Positions 36,000-42,645 of a DNA stretch of 64,000 nucleotides are shown in pieces. The notes below the pieces were generated by a model. That model worked only from the letters and a program-made list of their open reading frames with translations. It was not told the origin of the DNA and ran no database searches. How positions within the stretch are numbered: the first letter of the stretch is position 1; every line of letters begins with the position of its first letter. Both the position numbers and the translations under genes were made by a program. The DNA comes from Streptomyces venezuelae (GTDB taxonomy: Bacteria; Actinomycetota; Actinomycetes; Streptomycetales; Streptomycetaceae). Location of the stretch: positions 1,884,001 to 1,948,000 of the forward strand of contig NZ_CP029193.1 of assembly GCF_008642355.1 (NCBI RefSeq). The letters run 5' to 3'.

Positions 36000-36031
36000 G
36001 TTCTCACCCTCTTTATCCTGTAAAGGAGGAG
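36000..36031. promoter_or_regulatory. 32-bp divergent intergenic region with inverted repeat between ribosome binding sites
   Basis: Two divergent genes start only 32 bp apart. CTTTA (36011-36015) and TAAAG (36021-36025) form an inverted repeat around TCCTG, and each strand's Shine-Dalgarno flanks it (GAGGGTGAG to the left on minus, AAAGGAGGA on plus). Confidence 0.5.
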
Positions 36032-36358
36032 ATGACCTCCATGATGCGTACAGGCAGTGAACCGGTGACCGCACGCAGTCCCCTGCGGATGCGTTTCTGG
36101 TTCAGCGTATGGGGCCTGGCCTGGGCCGTCTTCGGCACCGTGGCCTTCGCGCTCGCCGGCCGGACGGGGTGGGCCGCGGCGTGCGGGGCGCTGCTCGTCG
36201 TGGTCGCCGCCGACCTGGCGTGGGTCGTACACCGGATGCGGCAGGGCCCGCACTACCAGCCGGGCAGGGGCGTGCCGCCGTACGAACCACCGCACGCCCG
36301 GCAGCCACCGCACGCCCGGCAGCCACCGCACGCCCGGCAGCCACCGGACGCCCGGTAG
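36032..36358 (+). CDS. small membrane protein with C-terminal repeats
   Basis: A 108-residue protein with two hydrophobic segments (about residues 22-43 and 46-66) and a cytosolic tail. The tail ends in repeated Pro-Pro-His-Ala-Arg-Gln units from four 18-bp repeats, the last of which supplies the stop. The ribosome binding site AAAGGAGGA is close to ideal. Family not recognised. It is divergent from the acyltransferase gene with only 32 bp between starts. Confidence 0.75.
   Translation: MTSMMRTGSEPVTARSPLRMRFWFSVWGLAWAVFGTVAFALAGRTGWAAACGALLVVVAADLAWVVHRMRQGPHYQPGRGVPPYEPPHARQPPHARQPPHARQPPDAR
36287..36358. repeat. four tandem 18-bp repeats at the 3' end of the small membrane protein
   Basis: Units 36287-36304, 36305-36322 and 36323-36340 are identical (CCACCGCACGCCCGGCAG); 36341-36358 differs by two bases, one of which turns CAG into the TAG stop. 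Confidence 0.92.
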
Positions 36359-36408
36359 CCATCAGGCACCCGCCGGCCATCGGACGCCGGTGGCACGCCG
36401 CTGCCGGC

Positions 36409-36774
36409 CTACTCCTCGTCGAAGCGGGCCGCCGCCAGGTACTCGGGCTGCGGATCGAGGGCGGCCGCGAGCCGGAAGTGGCGGCGCGCCTGCTCGGGCC
36501 GCGCGCCGCGTTCGTAGGTGCGGGCCAGCGCGAAGTGCGCGAACGCGTTGTCCGGCTCGCGCTCCAGGACGATGCTGAACTCCAGCTCGGCGGCGCGCAG
36601 TTGCGCGGCGGCGAAGAAGGCGCGGGCCCGCAGCAGACGGGCGGCCGTGTTCTCGGGGTGGGCGGCGATGACGGTGTCGAGCAGTTTCACCGCGCCGCGC
36701 GGGTCCCGGGCGGCAAGAAGCTGCTCAGCCGCCCTGAAGTCGATGACATGGGTCTCCGGGGTGATGTCGGGCAC
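36409..36774 (-). CDS. tetratricopeptide repeat protein
   Basis: A 121-residue protein of about two and a half TPR units: residues ~12-45 (AEQLLAARDPRGAVKLLDTVIAAHPEN), ~47-80 (AARLLRARAFFAAAQLRAAELEFSIVLEREPDN) and ~81-110 (AFAHFALARTYERGARPEQARRHFRLAAALDPQ). TPRs mediate protein contacts; the partner is unknown. The gene sits upstream of coaE-side genes on the same strand, separated by 266 bp that hold degenerate CACGCGCGCGTGAC repeats and no other gene. Confidence 0.87.
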   Translation of the reverse strand: MPDITPETHVIDFRAAEQLLAARDPRGAVKLLDTVIAAHPENTAARLLRARAFFAAAQLRAAELEFSIVLEREPDNAFAHFALARTYERGARPEQARRHFRLAAALDPQPEYLAAARFDEE

Positions 36775-36857
36775 GCCGGGCTCCTTCCCTCACTCCCCCG
36801 CGTCAACGCCCGCCCCATCCCGGCCTATTCCGCCCGCGCGGGAACACGCGACGCGCC

Positions 36858-36960
36858 CCACGCACGCGTGACAATCTTCAGCTACCTCAGCACACGCGCG
36901 CGTGACGGTTCTTTCCTGCCTCAACCCACGCGCGCGACAGCCTCCGCCCGCCCCAGCCCA
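36858..36960. repeat. degenerate ~38-bp repeats in the TPR-coaE interval
   Basis: CACGCACGCGTGAC, CACGCGCGCGTGAC and CACGCGCGCGACAG recur about every 35-40 bp, each followed by a pyrimidine-rich stretch ending in CTCA or CAGC. The interval 36775-37040 holds no gene I can support. Confidence 0.4.
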
Positions 36961-37040
36961 GCATCACCACGCGACTGCCCGCCGCCGGAACGGCCACTGC
37001 CACCGCCATCGCCGAGCCCGCCGCCACCGCTATGTGAGTG

Positions 37041-37640
37041 CTACGCGCGTGCCCGGCGTTCCAGGTCCGCCCAGACCTCGGCGACCCGTTCCGGGAGGCC
37101 TTCCAGCGGGCCGTCGTTGCCGATCACGATGTCGGCGATCTCCAGGCGCTTCTCGCGGGTGGCCTGGGCGGCCATCCGCGCGCGGGCGTCCTCCTCGCTC
37201 ATGCCACGCAGCCGCACCAGGCGGTCCAACTGGGTGGCTGGGCTCGCGTCGACGACGATCACCAGGTCGTAGAGCGGGGCGAGGCCGTTCTCGGTGAGGA
37301 GGGGCACGTCGTGGACGACGACGGCGTCGGCGGACGCGGCCTGTTCGAGCTCGGCGGAGCGGGCGCCCACCAAGGGGTGCACGATCGCGTTGAGGGCGGC
37401 CAGCTTCCCGGCGTCCGCGAAGACGACCGCGCCCAGCTTCGGCCGGTCCAGCGAGCCGTCCGGAGCCAGGACGTCCTCGCCGAAGGTATCGACGACGGCC
37501 GCCAGACCGGGTGTTCCGGGCTCCACGACTTCCCGCGCGATCTTGTCCGCGTCGATCAGCACGGCTCCGGCCGCGACGAGCAGCCGCGACACCTCGCTCT
37601 TGCCGGCACCGATGCCGCCGGTCAGGCCAACTTTCAGCAT
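37041..37640 (-). CDS. coaE: dephospho-CoA kinase
   Basis: Phosphorylates the 3'-OH of dephospho-CoA, the last step of CoA synthesis, in the cytoplasm. The 199 residues are the normal length. [17 protein letters not shown] is the Walker A loop, [18 protein letters not shown] is the CoA-binding conserved block, [10 protein letters not shown] and [13 protein letters not shown] follow, and the lid region lies near [20 protein letters not shown]. The ATG at 37640 starts right at the first strand. A conserved housekeeping gene placed between the TPR gene and PAC2 gene. Confidence 0.95.
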   Translation of the reverse strand: MLKVGLTGGIGAGKSEVSRLLVAAGAVLIDADKIAREVVEPGTPGLAAVVDTFGEDVLAPDGSLDRPKLGAVVFADAGKLAALNAIVHPLVGARSAELEQAASADAVVVHDVPLLTENGLAPLYDLVIVVDASPATQLDRLVRLRGMSEEDARARMAAQATREKRLEIADIVIGNDGPLEGLPERVAEVWADLERRARA

Positions 37641-37670
37641 GCCCGGAAGCTTAGGCCCTGGCCTTACGCG

Positions 37671-38609
37671 TCACGCGTCGCCCTCGCGCTCGGCGAGGAA
37701 GCGCTCGAAGTCACGGCCGATCTCGTCCGCCGACGGGATGTCCAGCGGCTCGGCGAGCATGTTGCCCCGCTCCTGCGCGCCCGCCGCCGCGTCGTACTGG
37801 TGCTCAAGTCCCTGGACGAGCGCGACGAGTTCCTCGTCGCCCTCCTGGATCTGCCGGTCGATCTCGGTCTGGGTCCGGTGCGCCTCGGTGCGCAGTCCGT
37901 GGGCGACGGTCGGCAGCACCAGGCCCGTCGCGCCCGTGATGGCCTCGAGGACTGTGAGGGCGGCGTCGGGGTACGCGGAGCGCGCGATGTAGTGCGGCAC
38001 GTGCGCGGCGACGCCCAGCACGTCGTGGCCCGCCTCCAGGAGGCGGTACTCCACGAGGGACGCGGCGCTGCCCGGCACCTGCGCCTCGTCGAAGGGGCTT
38101 CTGTGGCCCGGCACCAGATCGGTGCGGTTGCCGTGCGGGGTGAGGCCCACGGGGCGTGTGTGCGGTACGCCCATGGGGATGCCGTGGAAGTTCACGGAGA
38201 GCCGCACGCCGAGCCGCTCCACGATCTGCTTGACGGCCGCCGCGAACCGCTCCCACTCGACGTCGGGCTCGGGTCCGGAGAGCAGCAGGAAGGGCGCGCC
38301 GGTGGCGTCCTGGACGAGGCGGACGTCGAGCGTCGGCACTTCGTAGTCGCTCCAGCGGTCGCGCCGGAAGGTGAGCAGCGGGCGGCGGGCGCGGTAGTCC
38401 ACGAGCCGGTCGTGGTCGAACCTGGCCACCACCTGCCCGGGCAGGCTGTCCGTGAGCCGCTCGACGATCTGGTCGCCGGTTTCGCCCGCGTCGATGTATC
38501 CGTCGAAGTGGTAGAGCATGACAAGTCCGGCCGACTCCTGGGCGAGCGCCATGTCGACCACGGCGAGACCCTTCGGCTCCCATGCGTACAAACCCTGCGG
38601 ATCAAGCAC
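37671..38609 (-). CDS. PAC2 family protein
   Basis: A 312-residue protein of the PAC2 (proteasome assembly chaperone 2-like) family, conserved in actinobacteria. Family parts include [76 protein letters not shown] and [15 protein letters not shown]. Actinobacteria have a 20S proteasome, but a chaperone role for this protein is only inferred from the family name. GTG start at 38609 has GAGGAG 8 nt upstream. Lies 30 bp upstream of coaE on the same strand. Confidence 0.9.
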   Translation of the reverse strand: MLDPQGLYAWEPKGLAVVDMALAQESAGLVMLYHFDGYIDAGETGDQIVERLTDSLPGQVVARFDHDRLVDYRARRPLLTFRRDRWSDYEVPTLDVRLVQDATGAPFLLLSGPEPDVEWERFAAAVKQIVERLGVRLSVNFHGIPMGVPHTRPVGLTPHGNRTDLVPGHRSPFDEAQVPGSAASLVEYRLLEAGHDVLGVAAHVPHYIARSAYPDAALTVLEAITGATGLVLPTVAHGLRTEAHRTQTEIDRQIQEGDEELVALVQGLEHQYDAAAGAQERGNMLAEPLDIPSADEIGRDFERFLAEREGDA

Positions 38610-38737
38610 TGTGACCGCTCCTCCTCGTGTTCGTAGTGAAGAACACGCGCAGCGTCACGGGCATTCCCGGCCGTCCTTGCGCAGCGGCGGAGTTGAAGAC
38701 CTGGTCCATACCTTGACGCGGACATGTCCCACCTCTA

Positions 38738-38785
38738 CGTTCATAGGCACATCCAGCGTTCATGTACGAGAACGTACTCATGAAC
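38738..38785. promoter_or_regulatory. direct and inverted repeats upstream of beta-helix gene
   Basis: CGTTCAT occurs at 38738 and 38757 (19-bp period). From 38758 an inverted repeat GTTCATG...CATGAAC runs to 38785 with GTACG-AGAA-CGTAC at 38764-38777 inside it. It lies 37-84 bp before the start of the secreted gene and looks like an operator region. Confidence 0.5.
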
Positions 38786-38821
38786 GCCCTCCGGACCCCG
38801 CCGACGGGAAGGCCACCCCCC

Positions 38822-39793
38822 ATGCGCACCCGACGCCCGTTCCTCACCGCCCTGTTCGCCACGACGGCCACCACGGCACTCCTGGTCGCACCCTCCGCCG
38901 CGACCGCGTCACCCGCCCCCGCGCGGACCATCGACGTCTCCACCGCCGCCGAACTGAAGGCGGCGCTCAGCGACGCCTCCCCCGGCGACACGATCCACCT
39001 CGCCGACGGAACGTACTCCGGGAACTTCAAGACCTCCGTGGCGGCGAGCGCCAACTCCCGCATCACGCTGACCGGTTCGCCCAGGGCAGTACTCAGGGCA
39101 GGCGGCGGCTACGGCCTCCACCTGAACGGTGCCGCGTACTGGACGGTGAAGGGCATCACCGTCACGGGCGGCCAGAAAGGCATCATGATCGACTCCGCAC
39201 GCGGCGTCGTCGTGGACACCGTCACGGTCCACGGCCTCGACATGGAGGGCGTCCACTTCCGCAAGTCGAGCAGCGACGGCGTCATCAGGAACTCGCGGAT
39301 CCACGACACGGGCAACGATGGCCGGGGCATGGGAGAGGGAGTCTACGTAGGCACCGCCAACACGCTCTCGGACAAGAGCGACCGCGTGCAGATCCTCGGC
39401 AACACGATCGGTCCGGACGTGGGTGGCGAGGCGGTCGACCTCAAGGAGGGCACGACGGGCGGCAAGGTCTCGGGCAACACGTTCGACGGCAGGGGCCTGA
39501 CCGGCAACCACTACGACGACTCGTGGATCGACGTGAAGGGCAACAACTACGCCATCGAGAACAACACGGGCAAGAACACCACGAACAACGGCTACGAAAC
39601 CCACTCCCAGCAGTCCGGCTGGGGCTGCGGCACGGTCTTCCGCGCCAACAGGTCCACCCTGACGGGCGCCACGGGAGACAAGCAGTTGGCGATCAACGTG
39701 ACGAACCACAGCACGTCGTGCAGGACGACGGTGTACGCGAGCAACACGGTGACGGGCGGCAGAGGCTTGACGAATGTCGCGGTGACTCCGTAG
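38822..39793 (+). CDS. secreted right-handed parallel beta-helix protein (pectate lyase-like)
   Basis: A 323-residue exported protein. The start MRTRRPFLTALFATTATTALLVAPSAATA is a signal peptide with RR. The mature part consists of beta-helix coils: ELKAALSDASPGDTIHLADGTYSGNF, ITLTGSPRAVLRAG, YWTVKGITVTGGQKGIMID, GVHFRKSSSDGVIRNSRIHDTG, NNYAIENNTG and SNTVTGG. The fold is that of pectate lyases and related polysaccharide-active or right-handed repeat proteins; catalytic residues cannot be assigned. GGAAGG precedes ATG 38822; two upstream in-frame ATGs lie inside the inverted repeat and were rejected. Confidence 0.85.
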   Translation: MRTRRPFLTALFATTATTALLVAPSAATASPAPARTIDVSTAAELKAALSDASPGDTIHLADGTYSGNFKTSVAASANSRITLTGSPRAVLRAGGGYGLHLNGAAYWTVKGITVTGGQKGIMIDSARGVVVDTVTVHGLDMEGVHFRKSSSDGVIRNSRIHDTGNDGRGMGEGVYVGTANTLSDKSDRVQILGNTIGPDVGGEAVDLKEGTTGGKVSGNTFDGRGLTGNHYDDSWIDVKGNNYAIENNTGKNTTNNGYETHSQQSGWGCGTVFRANRSTLTGATGDKQLAINVTNHSTSCRTTVYASNTVTGGRGLTNVAVTP

Positions 39794-39828
39794 CGGGCCT
39801 GAGACGAGTCCCGCGGGGACGAGCTCTT

Positions 39829-39871
39829 CAGGGGCGCGGGAAACTGCGCGACCAGCCCCCACGGACCCGCA
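39829..39871 (-). repeat. dispersed intergenic repeat, copy B (inverted)
   Basis: The reverse complement of the element at 11128: GGGCGCGGGAAACTGCGCGA followed by CCAGCCCCCAC. It lies between the convergent beta-helix and rpsA genes, just before the rpsA terminator. Confidence 0.85.
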
Positions 39872-39887
39872 CTGCGAGAACAACGAC

Positions 39888-39921
39888 GGGCCCGCGTCCC
39901 CCCGGAGGGGGACGCGGGCCC
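39888..39921. terminator. strong hairpin terminator (rpsA, also beta-helix gene)
   Basis: GGGCCCGCGTCCCC (39888-39901) and GGGGACGCGGGCCC (39908-39921) are perfect 14-bp arms, extended by one C-G pair to leave a CGGA tetraloop. It lies 34 bp after the rpsA stop on the minus strand and is symmetric, so it serves both converging genes. Confidence 0.85.
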
Positions 39922-39954
39922 GCAGCGTCACTCAGCTACGCCCAAGGGCGAGCT

Positions 39955-41463
39955 TCAGCTCTGGCCACCCGCGAGCTTCTCACGGAGCGCGGCGAGCGCC
40001 TCGTCGGAAGCAAGGGCGCCGGAGTTGTCGTCCGACTCCGAGGAGTACGAACCGCCGCCACCGGTACCGGCGGACGGGGCCGCGCCGGCCGGAGCCGCCG
40101 CACCCTCGGCCTCGGCCTGGGCGTCCGCCTCGCGGGACTTGATGACCTGGGCCTGGTGCTGCTCGAAGCGCTGCTGCGCCTCGGCGTACTGACCCTCCCA
40201 GGCCTCACGCTGCGACTCGAAGCCCTCGAGCCAGTCGTTCGTCTCGGGGTCGAAGCCCTCGGGGTAGATGTAGTTGCCCTGGTCGTCGTAGGACGCGGCC
40301 ATGCCGTACAGGGTCGGGTCGAACTCGACGGCCGACGGGTCGGCGCCGAAGGACTCGTTGGCCTGCTTCAGCGACAGCGAGATCCGGCGACGCTCGAGGT
40401 CGATGTCGATGACCTTGACGAAGATCTCGTCGTTGACCTGGACGACCTGCTCCGGGATCTCCACGTGGCGCTCGGCCAGCTCGGAGATGTGGACCAGGCC
40501 CTCGATGCCCTCGTCGACGCGCACGAACGCACCGAACGGAACGAGCTTGGTGACCTTACCGGGAACGACCTGCCCGATCTGGTGCGTGCGGGCGAACTGC
40601 TGCCACGGGTCTTCCTGCGTCGCCTTGAGCGACAGGGAGACACGCTCGCGGTCCATGTCCACGTCGAGAACCTCGACGGTGACTTCCTGGCCGACCTCGA
40701 CAACCTCGGAGGGGTGGTCGATGTGCTTCCAGGAGAGCTCGGAGACGTGGACGAGACCGTCGACGCCGCCGAGGTCCACGAACGCACCGAAGTTGACGAT
40801 CGAGGAAACGACGCCGGAGCGGACCTGGCCCTTCTGCAGGGTCGTGAGGAAGGTCTGGCGGACCTCGCTCTGGGTCTGCTCGAGCCAGGCACGGCGGGAC
40901 AGGACCACGTTGTTGCGGTTCTTGTCCAGCTCGATGATCTTGGCCTCGAGCTCCTTGCCCACGTAGGGCTGAAGGTCGCGGACGCGGCGCATCTCGACGA
41001 GGGAGGCCGGCAGGAAGCCACGGAGGCCGATGTCGAGGATGAGACCACCCTTGACGACCTCGATGACGGTACCGGTGACGATGCCGTCTTCTTCCTTGAT
41101 CTTCTCGATCGTGCCCCAGGCACGCTCGTACTGAGCGCGCTTCTTGGACAGGATCAGACGGCCTTCCTTGTCCTCCTTCTGGAGAACCAGGGCCTCGATC
41201 TCGTCACCGACGGCGACGACCTCGTTCGGGTCGACGTCGTGCTTGATGGAGAGCTCGCGGCTGGGGATGACGCCTTCGGTCTTGTAACCGATGTCGAGCA
41301 GGACCTCGTCCCGGTCGACCTTCACGATGACGCCGTCGACGATGTCGCCGTCGTTGAAGTACTTGATCGTCTCGTCGATCGCGGCGAGGAAGGCTTCCTC
41401 GTTACCGATGTCGTTGACCGCTACCTGCGGAGTGGTGGCGGTGGTCTCGGTGCTGCTCGTCAT
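39955..41463 (-). CDS. rpsA: 30S ribosomal protein S1
   Basis: A 502-residue protein that helps mRNA bind the 30S subunit. It contains four S1 domains at about residues 34-105, 120-188, 205-275 and 292-362. Typical strands are VDGVIVKVDRDEVLLDIGYKTEGVI, VVKGGLILDIGLRGFLPASLV, GVVSSIVNFGAFVDLGGVDGLVHVSELSW and GKVTKLVPFGAFVRVDEGIEGLVHISEL. The C-terminal ~110 residues are acidic, Gln/Glu- and Ala/Gly-rich and disordered. Actinobacterial S1 has four domains rather than E. coli's six. ATG at 41463 was chosen over the open upstream frame because the leader lies there. Confidence 0.97.
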   Translation of the reverse strand: MTSSTETTATTPQVAVNDIGNEEAFLAAIDETIKYFNDGDIVDGVIVKVDRDEVLLDIGYKTEGVIPSRELSIKHDVDPNEVVAVGDEIEALVLQKEDKEGRLILSKKRAQYERAWGTIEKIKEEDGIVTGTVIEVVKGGLILDIGLRGFLPASLVEMRRVRDLQPYVGKELEAKIIELDKNRNNVVLSRRAWLEQTQSEVRQTFLTTLQKGQVRSGVVSSIVNFGAFVDLGGVDGLVHVSELSWKHIDHPSEVVEVGQEVTVEVLDVDMDRERVSLSLKATQEDPWQQFARTHQIGQVVPGKVTKLVPFGAFVRVDEGIEGLVHISELAERHVEIPEQVVQVNDEIFVKVIDIDLERRRISLSLKQANESFGADPSAVEFDPTLYGMAASYDDQGNYIYPEGFDPETNDWLEGFESQREAWEGQYAEAQQRFEQHQAQVIKSREADAQAEAEGAAAPAGAAPSAGTGGGGSYSSESDDNSGALASDEALAALREKLAGGQS

Positions 41464-41656
41464 GTGGGAAAGGGCTCCGGTACGGACATTGAAGTCGTAG
41501 GTACTGCAACGCCGGAGCCGATTTCGCACTCTGTAGAAGCCGGACAGCCTTGGAAGCGCGACTTCCGCGAAACGGAAGGCGCCTCGACAACCGAGGGGAC
41601 ATACAACAGACGCGAGCGCAGCCTGCTATGTCTGAGGAGCGCAGGCTCGCAGCGCA
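41464..41656 (-). promoter_or_regulatory. rpsA 5' leader with Shine-Dalgarno-sequestering hairpin
   Basis: From the predicted start of transcription about 193 nt precede the rpsA ATG. Near its end GGCTCCGG (41473-41480 on plus) pairs perfectly with CCGGAGCC (41512-41519), 8 bp, and the likely ribosome binding site GGAG is inside one arm. Two further hairpins, including CTTCCG-TTTCG-CGGAAG around 41565-41580, precede it. S1 autoregulates in E. coli via its leader; a similar mechanism here is inference. Nothing else is coded in the 356-bp gap. Confidence 0.5.
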
Positions 41657-41662
41657 ACTTGT

Positions 41663-41691
41663 AGCATACGGGGGCAGCCGGACAGGGTCAA
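41663..41691 (-). promoter_or_regulatory. vegetative-type promoter for rpsA
   Basis: On the minus strand TTGACC (-35) and TATGCT (-10) are separated by exactly 17 bp, close to the consensus of the principal sigma factor HrdB. The position gives a leader of about 190 nt for rpsA. Confidence 0.75.
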
Positions 41692-41819
41692 TGCGCGAAG
41701 GCGCACACCCGGGGCGGATCGCCGCATACCCGGCACAAAACCTGTCGCATGAGGCCACACGGGCCGAACCGCGCCCCCTTCGCGACGAGGTTCGACGGAA
41801 GACACGGAAGAGTACGACG

Positions 41820-42641
41820 ATGGAGCCGATCATCCAAGAGTCCGAGCTGCCCGAGCCCGAAGCGACCCGGCGTGACGCGAACGTCACGGAGAGCAGCCGC
41901 GCGAACCGCGGCTGGTGGGACCGGAACGCCGACGAGTACCAGATCGAGCACGGCACGTTCCTCGGGGACGACCGCTTCGTGTGGGGTCCCGAGGGGCTCG
42001 ACGAGGTGGAGGCCGAGCTGCTCGGTCCGCCGGAGGAACTCAAGGGCAAGGACATCCTGGAGATCGGCGCCGGCGCCGCGCAGTGCTCCCGCTGGCTGGT
42101 CTCGCAGGGCGCCAGGCCGGTGGCTCTCGACCTCTCGCACCGCCAGCTCCAGCATGCCCTGCGGATCGGCGGAAACGTTCCCCTGGTGCAGGCCGACGCC
42201 GGAGTGCTCCCCTTCAAGGACGGCTCCTTCGACCTGGCCTGCTCCGCCTACGGAGCGCTGCCCTTCGTGGCCGATCCCGTGCTCGTCCTCAAGGAGGTGC
42301 GGCGCGTGCTGCGGCCCGGCGGCCGCTTCGTCTTCTCCGCGACGCACCCGATCCGCTGGGCGTTCCCGGACGAGCCGGGCCCGGAGGGCCTCTCCGTGGC
42401 GGCCTCCTATTTCGACCGCACTCCTTACGTGGAGCAGGACGAACAGGGCAACGCCGTCTACGTGGAGCACCACAGGACGATCGGCGACCGCGTGCGGGAC
42501 ATCGTGGGCGCCGGGCTCCGCCTCGTCGACATCGTGGAGCCGGAGTGGCCCGCCTGGAACACCCAGGAGTGGGGCGGCTGGTCCCCGCTGCGGGGAAACC
42601 TGATCCCGGGGACGGCCATCTACGTGTGCGTACGAGACTGA
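41820..42641 (+). CDS. class I SAM-dependent methyltransferase
   Basis: A 273-residue methyltransferase found beside rpsA in Streptomyces. It starts with an acidic tail and ANRGWWDRNADEYQIEHG, then KDILEIGAGAAQCSRWLVSQ (motif I), PVALDLSHRQLQHA (strand 2), FDLACSAYGALPFV (motif IV) and VLRPGGRFVFSATHPIRWAFP. WGGWSPLRGNLIPGTAIYVC closes the fold. The substrate is unknown. Read away from rpsA; the leader-side region is shared. ATG 41820; the frame upstream extends but lies over the rpsA promoter. Confidence 0.9.
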   Translation: MEPIIQESELPEPEATRRDANVTESSRANRGWWDRNADEYQIEHGTFLGDDRFVWGPEGLDEVEAELLGPPEELKGKDILEIGAGAAQCSRWLVSQGARPVALDLSHRQLQHALRIGGNVPLVQADAGVLPFKDGSFDLACSAYGALPFVADPVLVLKEVRRVLRPGGRFVFSATHPIRWAFPDEPGPEGLSVAASYFDRTPYVEQDEQGNAVYVEHHRTIGDRVRDIVGAGLRLVDIVEPEWPAWNTQEWGGWSPLRGNLIPGTAIYVCVRD

Positions 42642-42645
42642 GTAC

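Noticed and set aside
36858..36960. Possible CRISPR-like array in the TPR-coaE gap
   Set aside because: The repeats are degenerate and only about three, spacers are not unique, and no cas gene is present.
38518..41664. 1048-residue plus-strand frame covering rpsA
   Set aside because: It runs opposite rpsA and over the signal-peptide gene; sequence is an antisense shadow.
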